A stretch of 6,036 bases of DNA, taken from Anaerolineales bacterium (GTDB lineage: Bacteria; Chloroflexota; Anaerolineae; Anaerolineales; DRMV01). The stretch spans positions 1 through 6,036 of the forward strand of contig JALVOR010000104.1 of the NCBI GenBank assembly GCA_027026295.1. The letters are read 5' to 3'. The stretch's first letter is position 1. Each line of letters begins with the position of its first letter. Both the position numbers and the translations under genes were made by a program. The notes under the pieces are model-generated. The model was not told where the DNA came from and did no database searches. It worked only from the letters and a program-made list of their open reading frames with translations. This document shows, piece after piece, positions 1 through 4,452 of the stretch.

Positions 1-96
1 CCCGCGAATTGGTCGCCCTGGTATGTAACCGTTCCCCCTGCGCTGTTCTTCGTCAGCGTGGGCGTTCTCATCGCAAGGAGTAAACGAAATGTTTGA
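1..96 (+). CDS. C-terminal tail of an unidentified, possibly membrane-anchored protein (partial)
   Basis: The gene begins before the window, and only about 31 codons and the TGA at 94-96 are present. The tail contains a hydrophobic stretch (residues around WYVTVPPALFFVSVGVLIA) followed by a basic end, ARSKRNV. That pattern fits a C-terminal membrane anchor with a positively charged cytoplasmic end. It would overlap the next gene by 8 nt, in keeping with the tight packing of this operon. A second open frame (stop at 81-83) also reaches the left edge, but its translation is Arg/Cys-rich and less protein-like. The family cannot be named from this fragment, and the frame choice is moderate in certainty. 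Confidence 0.42.
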   Translation, partial: PANWSPWYVTVPPALFFVSVGVLIARSKRNV

Positions 97-883
97 CGAC
101 ATCCTGAAAGAACTCATGCCCGAAGGTGACGGGCATTTCAACCTCGGCGAAGTGCTGTTGTTCGCCTTCACCGTTGGCCTGGCCGTGTTCACGGCTTTTC
201 GTTCCTACGACTTCATCAATCGTACCTTGCCGCCGGGCTGGGAGCCTGTGGCTTATGTTGGCTTGACCGTGATGGACGGCGGCTTTCTCATCTGGGCGCT
301 GATCATCGCTTTGAGCGCCACCAGCGCCGTGCAGGTGGCGATTGCCTGGAGCATGTGGTTGCTGGACGGCCTCGGTCTGACCCTGGTCGTCATTGCCGAC
401 ACCTTCTATTACACCCAGGCTGGTCAAAACACGGTTGCATTGAGCGATACGGTTTCCACGCTGGCAGCGTGGGCGTTCCCTGTGCTGGCCGTTATCAACG
501 CGGCTTTTGCTATTCTCTACAAAATCTACTCTCCCAAGCGCGTGCGCGACCGCAAAAAACGGCAGATGGAGGAAAGGCTGCGCCACCTCGAAGAACTTGG
601 CGAACTGCAAGCCAGGATCGAGGAACGGCAAGCCGCCATTGCTTCCCGTCTGACCGACCAGCGGATGAGCATGGCCGACCTGAAAACCGCAATGGCCGAG
701 AAGTTAGCCGAGTTAGAGCGTCTGGAAAAGGAACTTGCGCTGCGCCGCATCAATCGGGCGCAACTGGACGTTCGCGGCGGCGCAGTGCGTGACGCCATGC
801 CTGTTGCGGCTGCGGTCGGCAATGGTAACAACAACGGCCACCACCCCGAAGAATACAACGGCCTTGATTTCCTGAATGAATGA
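89..883 (+). CDS. Four-helix membrane protein with C-terminal coiled coil, function unknown
   Basis: This is a 264-residue protein with a start fixed by AAGGAG at 75-80, 8 nt before the ATG. The sequence shows four hydrophobic segments at about residues 20-37, 54-76, 80-103 and 122-146. A strongly basic juxtamembrane stretch follows (about 149-160, KRVRDRKKRQ), then a charged helix rich in Glu, Arg, Leu and Gln up to about residue 222 that should form a coiled coil. The tail is low-complexity with Asn/Gly repeats (NGNNNGHH). By the positive-inside rule the coiled coil would be cytoplasmic. I do not recognise the family. In a mobile-element operon it could be part of a transfer or envelope apparatus, but no motif shows this. 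The gene ends in ATGATGA, which overlaps the next start and suggests translational coupling. Confidence 0.85.
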   Translation: MFDDILKELMPEGDGHFNLGEVLLFAFTVGLAVFTAFRSYDFINRTLPPGWEPVAYVGLTVMDGGFLIWALIIALSATSAVQVAIAWSMWLLDGLGLTLVVIADTFYYTQAGQNTVALSDTVSTLAAWAFPVLAVINAAFAILYKIYSPKRVRDRKKRQMEERLRHLEELGELQARIEERQAAIASRLTDQRMSMADLKTAMAEKLAELERLEKELALRRINRAQLDVRGGAVRDAMPVAAAVGNGNNNGHHPEEYNGLDFLNE

Positions 884-1233
884 TGAACCTGACAAAGTTG
901 TGGAAAATGGCCGGTCGGTTGACCGGCCCCACCCCCTTGCTGGTTTCCCGCCGCGGGCGGGTGCGTCCTCCCACACGGGAGGAAGCCGCGGCCATGCTGG
1001 AAGCGGCGCTTGCGGCTTTGGAAGCCGCGGGCGCGCCCGTCCGCGTGATGAACACCGCGGATTGCGCGATGGTACTCATCAAAGGCACAAGGTGGACGCA
1101 TGAAAAAGACCTGGTTATTTCCGCTTCTGCTACTGGCGCTGCTGTTGGCAGCCTGCAACCTGAGCCAGTACGCGCCAGTGGCGAAGGTGACCCCAACCCC
1201 GACGCCGTTGCCCTCTCCCACGGCCCGCGTTAG
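880..1233 (+). CDS. Small unknown protein, reading frame overlaps the following lipoprotein gene
   Basis: The ATG at 880 (or 883) sits on the stop of the membrane-protein gene and has no clear ribosome binding site, so translation is probably coupled. Residues 1-70 look genuinely coded, with GC-rich third positions and an Ala/Glu/Leu-rich helix at about residues 33-50 (REEAAAMLEAALAALEAAGA), followed by VRVMNTADCAMVLIKGTRW. The frame then has no stop until 1231-1233, which is 134 nt inside the convincing lipoprotein gene starting at 1100. The last 44 residues are therefore probably either a true long overlap or the result of a lost stop near 1100. No family is recognised. An alternative start at 876 in another frame gives poor codon use and was rejected. 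Confidence 0.5.
   Translation: MMNLTKLWKMAGRLTGPTPLLVSRRGRVRPPTREEAAAMLEAALAALEAAGAPVRVMNTADCAMVLIKGTRWTHEKDLVISASATGAAVGSLQPEPVRASGEGDPNPDAVALSHGPR
909..983. repeat. Cluster of three perfect short hairpins
   Basis: Three consecutive perfect inverted repeats lie within 75 bp. GGCCGGTC (909-916) pairs with GACCGGCC (921-928) around a GGTT loop. CCCGCC (947-952) pairs with GGCGGG (956-961) around GCG. TCCTCCC (966-972) pairs with GGGAGGA (977-983) around ACAC. All fall in the first third of the small coding frame starting at 880. No T-run follows, so this is not a standard Rho-independent terminator. Each stem alone is unremarkable in GC-rich DNA, but the clustering is. It might modulate expression of the downstream operon, and its role is unknown. 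Confidence 0.5.
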
Positions 1234-1489
1234 CGCCGCACCCACGGCAACGCCCGCGCTGCCAGTGGAAACGCCCATGCAGGTATGCACGGGCTACCCC
1301 ACGGGCGCGCTGAACGTGCGCGCGTGCCCTGGGGTGCAATGCTGGGCGTTCTTCGTGGTGGATGAAGGGCGCACCGTGGCCGTGGATGGCGTAACCGAAA
1401 CCGCCGAAGACGGCGCGACGTGGGCGCACCTCATCCGCCCTGTGGATGGGTGGGTGAACGAGAAATATCTTTGCGAGGTGAAGCCATGA
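1100..1489 (+). CDS. Secreted lipoprotein with SH3-like domain
   Basis: This 129-residue protein opens with a textbook lipoprotein signal: MKK, a leucine-rich core, then the lipobox L16-A17-A18-C19. Cys19 would be lipidated and the protein anchored on the outer face of the membrane. A Pro/Thr-rich linker (about 31-59, with PTPTPLPSPT) leads to a C-terminal domain at about 62-126. It has the bacterial SH3 pattern: LNVRACPG near 71-78, an EGRTV turn near 89-93, and DGWVNEKYL at 116-124. Cys63, Cys76, Cys81 and Cys125 could form disulfides outside the cell. AAGGTGG at 1089-1095 precedes the ATG. Bacterial SH3 domains often bind cell-wall peptides or proteins, and the ligand here is unknown. The stop overlaps the next ATG as ATGA. 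This linker style is common in Anaerolineae lipoproteins. Confidence 0.88.
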   Translation: MKKTWLFPLLLLALLLAACNLSQYAPVAKVTPTPTPLPSPTARVSAAPTATPALPVETPMQVCTGYPTGALNVRACPGVQCWAFFVVDEGRTVAVDGVTETAEDGATWAHLIRPVDGWVNEKYLCEVKP

Positions 1490-1662
1490 ACGAAGAACTT
1501 GACGAATTTCGAGACCAACCCTGCGCCCTCTGCGGAGGCAAGTTTGACCCCGCCGAGATGGTGGAAGTGGAAGACGGCCTTCTGGTGTGTGAAAGTTGCG
1601 CCGTCCGAGAGTACGACTACGACCCCAGCGCAACCGTGCCCGATGTGTTTTTGGAGGGATAG
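1486..1662 (+). CDS. Small four-cysteine zinc-ribbon-like protein
   Basis: This is a 58-residue acidic protein. The start ATG overlaps the lipoprotein stop (ATGA) and is preceded by GAGGTG at 1475-1480. The frame is open further upstream, but an earlier start would run deep into the lipoprotein gene. Two CxxC knuckles, C13-A-L-C16 and C35-E-S-C38, are separated by 18 residues including GGKFDPAEM and a VEDGLLVC hairpin. This is the typical four-Cys treble-clef or zinc-ribbon layout that binds one structural zinc. Such small proteins often act as adaptors or nucleic-acid-binding factors, but nothing here specifies a target. Glu and Asp dominate both ends, which argues against strong DNA binding by the termini. 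Confidence 0.82.
   Translation: MNEELDEFRDQPCALCGGKFDPAEMVEVEDGLLVCESCAVREYDYDPSATVPDVFLEG
1653..1658 (+). promoter_or_regulatory. Ribosome binding site selecting a GTG start
   Basis: GGAGGG lies 6 nt before the GTG at 1665. The same frame has an ATG at 1596 buried in the preceding gene and without such a site, so this site favours the GTG. Confidence 0.7.
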
Positions 1663-1664
1663 CC

Positions 1665-1913
1665 GTGGCTGGTGAGGTGTACTACGAAATCTCTTTACGC
1701 CACAAGCGGGGCGATGAAATCACCGCGGCGATAGCCGAGGCGCTGGAACAATGGCAGGCCGAGCGCGGCGCTGCGGGAAAGCCCAAAATGTTTCTGAACC
1801 CTGCTGCTGTGGGCAAAGAAATCAGCCTTGCGCTTGCTTCCGCCCAAGAGCACGGGTTGGAAGTAGAACGCCATACCTTCGTACTCAAAACGGAGGTGTG
1901 GATTGGCGGGTAA
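1665..1913 (+). CDS. Unknown 82-residue protein
   Basis: The GTG start follows the stop of the zinc-ribbon gene by two bases and has a good GGAGGG site. The product begins MAGEVYYEISLRHKRGDE and ends KTEVWIGG. The middle is predicted mostly helical (about 17-36, and 49-64 after KMFLNPAAVG), flanked by strand-like stretches (EVYYEISL, and HTFVLKTEVWIG). This suggests a small alpha/beta fold with strands at both ends. There is no cysteine, signal peptide or catalytic motif. I do not recognise the family. The gene overlaps the following nuclease-like gene by 11 nt, so the two are probably made together and could work as a pair, but that is only context. Confidence 0.72.
   Translation: MAGEVYYEISLRHKRGDEITAAIAEALEQWQAERGAAGKPKMFLNPAAVGKEISLALASAQEHGLEVERHTFVLKTEVWIGG
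1892..1897 (+). promoter_or_regulatory. Strong ribosome binding site selecting a TTG start
   Basis: A perfect GGAGGT lies 5 nt before TTG 1903. The first ATG in that frame is 15 codons later, within the conserved N-terminal helix of the protein. The TTG is therefore the best-supported start. Confidence 0.75.
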
Positions 1914-2286
1914 GCCTTCGTTGACTTACGTCATCATTGGCGCAGCGATGGAAGTGCATCGCCGGTTAGGGCAATGGCACGCAGAAAAGGTGTATCAGCG
2001 GGCGTTGCAAGCCGCGCTGGAACGCGAGGGGCTTGGCGTGCGCCCTGAAATGCCGCTTTATCTACGGGACGAAGACGGCGCGACGCTGGCAGTTTATCGC
2101 CCCGACTTGGTGGTGCGGCGAGGTAAGGAAACGGTGGTGGTGGAACTGAAAGCCGAGCCCGCCCTGACAGACGCCCATGTGCGGCAGATGAAAGCGTATT
2201 TGAGCGCCTGGCGCGGACGAGCGGAAGGCTTGCTGGTGAACTTCGGCGGAACCCGCCTGACATGGAAAAAAGCGAGGAAACCATGA
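1903..2286 (+). CDS. GxxExxY-type PD-(D/E)xK nuclease-like protein
   Basis: This 127-residue protein matches the GxxExxY/PDDEXK_3 family in length (family members are usually about 120-130) and layout. An N-terminal helix, GAAMEVHRRLG (13-23), leads into the signature region HAEKVYQRAL, in which E28-x-x-Y31 is kept. The glycine normally three residues before the Glu is Trp25 here. The nuclease-fold residues are present: D68 in RPDLVV, and E81-L-K83 in VVVELKA, with a preceding strand LYLRDEDG. E49 may be a further metal or structural acid. The family has the restriction-endonuclease-like fold, but its biological role is poorly defined. It starts on TTG with a strong ribosome binding site and overlaps the ParA ATG by four bases, so it sits in the same transcript as the partition genes. 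Confidence 0.83.
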   Translation: MAGKPSLTYVIIGAAMEVHRRLGQWHAEKVYQRALQAALEREGLGVRPEMPLYLRDEDGATLAVYRPDLVVRRGKETVVVELKAEPALTDAHVRQMKAYLSAWRGRAEGLLVNFGGTRLTWKKARKP

Positions 2287-3044
2287 CCCGCATCATCACC
2301 ATCACGAACCAGAAAGGGGGCGTGGGCAAGACTACCACGGCGGTACACCTGGCGCACGGGCTTGCTTTGAAGGGAAAGAAAGTGCTGCTGGTGGATTTGG
2401 ACGCCCAGGCGCAAGCGGGGATTGCTCTGCATGTTCCCCCTGCAGATGGTGCGTTCTACCTGCTGACGATGGAAGTCAAACGCAGTGCGACAGCCTTCAT
2501 CCGTGAGCAGATGGCGGAAGTGCGCCCCAACTGGCAATTGCTTCCTGCATCTCCGCGATTGTCGGGCGTAGAACACGCCCTCCCTTCCCCCAGCGTGTCA
2601 TGGCTGGCGGAAAGTCTGGGGCGCTTCGAGGGCGCATACGATTATGTCATTCTGGACACCGCGCCCACCATTGGGCGGTTGCAGGTGTTGGCGATTTGGG
2701 CGGCGGATTGGGTGATCATCCCCGCCGCGCCTGAACCGTTGAGTGCGAACAGCATTCAAAAAGTGCTTCGTACCATGCGAAGCCTGAAAGACGAACAGGC
2801 ATGGCAAGGCGGCCTGTTCGGGATACTCCCCACGATGTACCGCGAGCGGGTACGGGAACACGCCACGACGTTGGCGGAGTACCGGCGGCACTTTGGCGAC
2901 GCGCTGGTGCTCTCCCCCATCCACCTGGCGGCGCGGCTGGCCGAATGCCCCGCCTTCGGGCAAACGGTGTTCGAGCACGCCCCCAACGATCGCGCCGCAG
3001 ATGAGTACCGTCGTTTGGTAAATACCGTGCTGAAAGCGAGGTGA
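2283..3044 (+). CDS. parA: ParA-family partition ATPase
   Basis: This is a 253-residue P-loop ATPase. The deviant Walker A motif KGGVGKTT is at 11-18, including the family's signature Lys11. The A' motif VDLDAQAQ is at 37-44 (usually DxDPQ, so Ala replaces Pro), and Walker B VILDTAP is at 122-128 with Asp125. The start is ATG 2283, because it forms ATGA with the previous stop, has GAGG at 2274-2277, and begins MTRIITITNQKGG as ParA proteins do. An ATG 21 nt upstream is possible but less typical. There is no N-terminal helix-turn-helix, so it is of the small type (Ib-like). ParA proteins bind the nucleoid nonspecifically when ATP-bound and move DNA marked by a centromere-binding partner. The partner is probably the next gene, three bases downstream. 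Confidence 0.92.
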   Translation: MTRIITITNQKGGVGKTTTAVHLAHGLALKGKKVLLVDLDAQAQAGIALHVPPADGAFYLLTMEVKRSATAFIREQMAEVRPNWQLLPASPRLSGVEHALPSPSVSWLAESLGRFEGAYDYVILDTAPTIGRLQVLAIWAADWVIIPAAPEPLSANSIQKVLRTMRSLKDEQAWQGGLFGILPTMYRERVREHATTLAEYRRHFGDALVLSPIHLAARLAECPAFGQTVFEHAPNDRAADEYRRLVNTVLKAR

Positions 3045-3047
3045 CGC

Positions 3048-3671
3048 ATGGCGAAAAAGCAGCGCATGAACCTGGCCGACCTGGAACCCTCCCCCACCAC
3101 CCCCGACCCCGTGGTGCAATCCATCGCGGCACCGGAAGCGAAACGTCGGGGTACCAAAAAGATGCGGTCGCGTGATTGGGATAAAGCGCATCCCCCGCGC
3201 ACCTACAAAATCCCTGTGGACTTCCACGCCCGCGCGCTTGCTGTGCGGGAAGCCATCAAAGGGATAGCGGAATCTTACAACGCTACTGCTGACGACGTAG
3301 CAACCGCGTTGATGACCGCTGCCTTGACAGCGGTACAGGAAGGCGAAATTCGCCTGGATTTTCGCCCCAATCCGCGCAGCCGCAAAATGACGGTTGAGGT
3401 AGTGCGCGAGGGTGGTTGGCCGCAACAAGAATTACCCAAACCCAAACCACGCAAAAAGACAAAACGGTTTGTACTCAATTATCGGTGGTCTAAAGAGACC
3501 CATCAACGTATCATCGCCGTTGCCCAAGACGCCCCCATTGGCGCTGTTGTGGTACTGCTTTTGGAGGCAGCACTGGAACGCGTAAAGGCTGGAAAATGGG
3601 GCTTTCGTCCCCGTCCTGTGACGTCACAACAGACTGTGACGGTGGCGCATTCGTGGAAAATCAAACGGTGA
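3048..3671 (+). CDS. Probable centromere-binding partner of ParA with two RHH-like modules
   Basis: This 207-residue basic protein follows parA by 3 nt, with GAGGTG at 3038-3043. The N-terminus (1-50) is a disordered, basic, Pro-rich arm of the kind that contacts ParA in small ParB/ParG proteins. Two similar modules follow. Module 1 (about 51-118) has strand YKIPVDF (53-59), a helix, a TADDV turn, helix ALMTAAL, then FRPNP. Module 2 (about 139-199) has strand FVLNYRW (141-147), a shorter helix, helix LLLEAALERV, then FRPRP. Both end in a TV-rich strand. A basic Pro/Lys linker (129-140) joins them. Strand-helix-helix is the ribbon-helix-helix order, which normally needs two chains, so this could be a covalent pseudo-dimer. 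The RHH assignment is inference from pattern, while the partner role is supported by position. Confidence 0.75.
   Translation: MAKKQRMNLADLEPSPTTPDPVVQSIAAPEAKRRGTKKMRSRDWDKAHPPRTYKIPVDFHARALAVREAIKGIAESYNATADDVATALMTAALTAVQEGEIRLDFRPNPRSRKMTVEVVREGGWPQQELPKPKPRKKTKRFVLNYRWSKETHQRIIAVAQDAPIGAVVVLLLEAALERVKAGKWGFRPRPVTSQQTVTVAHSWKIKR
3617..3641. promoter_or_regulatory. Three TGTGAC half-sites forming a palindrome plus an inverted repeat
   Basis: TGTGACGTCACA at 3617-3628 is a perfect 12-bp palindrome. CGTCACA (3622-3628) also pairs with TGTGACG (3635-3641) across 6 bp. The site lies in the last codons of the ParA partner gene, about 40 bp before the phased array. It could be an operator for the downstream replication operon. 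No regulator is identified, and the coding constraint of the overlapping gene may explain part of it. Confidence 0.35.
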
Positions 3672-3680
3672 AAAAGGCGA

Positions 3681-3755
3681 GGTATGCGGTTCAGCGTACC
3701 ACACGCATACCCTACGCATACCTACTCTTTACCTTCCGCATACCTGCCGCATACC
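3681..3755. repeat. Helically phased 11-bp repeat array, candidate parS or iteron/operator site
   Basis: In the gap between the partition and replication operons, CGCATACC occurs perfectly at 3704-3711, 3715-3722, 3737-3744 and 3748-3755. Degenerate units fit the same register at 3693-3700 (AGCGTACC, six of eight bases) and 3726-3733 (TCTTTACC, four of eight). TACC therefore recurs six times at exactly 11-bp steps, about one helical turn. An inverted copy, GGTATGCG, stands at 3681-3688. Phased short repeats next to a ParA/RHH pair are the usual form of a centromere, which RHH proteins bind cooperatively and which also serves as an operator. Its place directly ahead of the replication genes also allows a replication-iteron role. 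Confidence 0.75.
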
Positions 3756-3761
3756 CCGACC

Positions 3762-3804
3762 CTCAAAAGTGGGGGTTTTAGCCCCCTAAAAAATCACTTT
3801 TGAG
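3762..3804. repeat. Nested long inverted repeat between the partition and replication operons
   Basis: CTCAAAAGTG (3762-3771) is perfectly complementary to CACTTTTGAG (3795-3804). Between them GGGGG (3771-3775) faces CCCCC (3782-3786), and TTTTAG (3776-3781) can alternatively pair with CTAAAA (3786-3791). Either strand could form a long hairpin or a cruciform. No T-tract follows the outer stem on either strand, so a simple Rho-independent terminator is unlikely. The outer arm ends within GAGGTG, the likely ribosome binding site for GTG 3816, so pairing could hide translation initiation. Operator, origin dyad or single-strand initiation site are other possibilities. Confidence 0.6.
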
Positions 3805-3868
3805 GTGTCAATAGGGTGCGAAAAAGGGCGGCTTACAGGCCGTCTACGAGCGAGTTACGGGCAAACCG

Positions 3869-3875
3869 AAAGGAG
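3869..3875 (+). promoter_or_regulatory. Orphan ribosome binding site without a normal start codon
   Basis: AAAGGAG stands 8 nt before codon AAG at 3884-3886, where the following helix-turn-helix protein should begin. An ATG in place of that AAG would give a standard start. It is the main clue that the start codon was lost or misread. Confidence 0.5.
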
Positions 3876-3883
3876 CGAAAAAA

Positions 3884-4195
3884 AAGTCGTTTGAAGCCTT
3901 TGAAAAAGCCTGGGAAAGCCCAAGTCCCCCTGCTCATAAACTGGTTTTGCTGGCTGTGGCAAACCAGGCCGATGAATACGGTTGCGCCGTGGTCAACCTG
4001 AGCAACCTGGGGCGCAAATGCAACATGACCCTGGCGGAAGTCCAAATCGCGCTGGACAACCTGACCGCCACGGGGGAGGTTAGCGTCGAAGGGCAGCAAG
4101 GCGAAAGCCTGCTGGTGCGGGTGTATCCCAGTCACACGTTCCAGCCCGGGCAATCCCCCTTGAGGCAACTGTTTGGCCGAGGAGGTGAGGGATGA
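3884..4195 (+). CDS. Small helix-turn-helix replication-type protein with damaged or hidden start
   Basis: The coded protein is clear from about residue 2: SFEAFEKAWESPSPP, then HKLVLLAVANQADEYG, a helix of the type found in phage and plasmid replication helix-turn-helix proteins. LSNLGRKCNMTLAEVQIALDNLTATG follows in two blocks (helix-turn-helix about 39-62), then a strand pair (wing) EVSVEGQQGESLLVRV. The frame is open from 3815, right after a TAG at 3812-3814, but holds no ATG, GTG or TTG before TTG 3947, which cuts the first helix. An AAAGGAG site points to AAG 3884 as a lost ATG. Alternatives are a single missing A in the run 3821-3825, which would join GTG 3816 to this frame, or a -1 slip on the A8 run at 3878-3885. 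The stop overlaps the next ATG. Confidence 0.7.
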   Translation, partial: KSFEAFEKAWESPSPPAHKLVLLAVANQADEYGCAVVNLSNLGRKCNMTLAEVQIALDNLTATGEVSVEGQQGESLLVRVYPSHTFQPGQSPLRQLFGRGGEG

Positions 4196-4449
4196 CTGAC
4201 GAAATTATCCGCGTGGTCAAGCGCGAAGCAATTGCCGCCGTGCCCAGGCAGGCGCTTGACGACCCCCGTTTGCCTTTGGCAGCCAAAGGTTTATGGGCGT
4301 ACCTGTCCGCCCACCCCGAACTGACCGCGAAGGGCATCGAAGCCGGTGACCTGGTGCGGCGCGGGGCAGGGGAGGCGGATGAAATTCAGCGTTGTCTGAA
4401 AGCATTGCTTCAGGCCGGTTACCTGACCGAAGAAAGCCAAGGAGCGTGA
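4192..4449 (+). CDS. Small winged-helix-like protein of the replication operon
   Basis: This is an 85-residue protein with ATG overlapping the previous stop (ATGA) and a strong GGAGGTGA at 4181-4188. The sequence RQALDDPRLPLAAKGLWAYL (19-38) matches the opening of phage/plasmid replication winged-helix proteins, where a newly written D-x-x-L-S-L-x-A-K-G-L pattern is usual. It is followed by GIEAGDLVRRGAGEADEIQRCLK and ALLQAGYLTE (71-80), the recognition and final helices (aIxxALxxLxxxGYL type). The wing after GYL is missing, so the domain is minimal. It is likely a DNA-binding accessory or regulator of the initiator gene that follows after 3 nt. Family-level assignment is by pattern only. Confidence 0.78.
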   Translation: MTDEIIRVVKREAIAAVPRQALDDPRLPLAAKGLWAYLSAHPELTAKGIEAGDLVRRGAGEADEIQRCLKALLQAGYLTEESQGA

Positions 4450-4452
4450 AGT

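Noticed and set aside
876..1103. Alternative open frame of 75 codons ending in ATGA with the lipoprotein start
   Set aside because: The overlap is attractive, but its composition (His/Arg/Gly-rich) and third-position pattern are those of a shadow. The frame from 880 has much better codon structure over the same bases.
526..1290. Long minus-strand open frame of 254 codons
   Set aside because: It lies opposite clear + strand genes, is Ser/Arg-rich, has no ribosome binding site and shows no domain. It is a shadow of GC-rich coding DNA.
1405..2085. 16-bp match CGAAGACGGCGCGACG at 1405-1420 and 2070-2085
   Set aside because: Both copies encode an acidic E-D-G-A-T turn with favoured codons, in unrelated proteins. 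Chance together with codon bias explains it.
3762..3804. Rho-independent terminator after the partition genes
   Set aside because: The G5/C5 stem is followed by TAAAAAAT on the + strand and by ACTTTTGAG on the - strand, so neither has a proper T-tract. Listed as a structural repeat instead.
3816..4001. GTG-initiated 61-codon frame
   Set aside because: It has a plausible GAGGTG site, but after about 3890 it runs out of frame through the well-coded HTH gene and is Arg/Lys-rich. It is kept only as a possible leader in the frameshift hypotheses.
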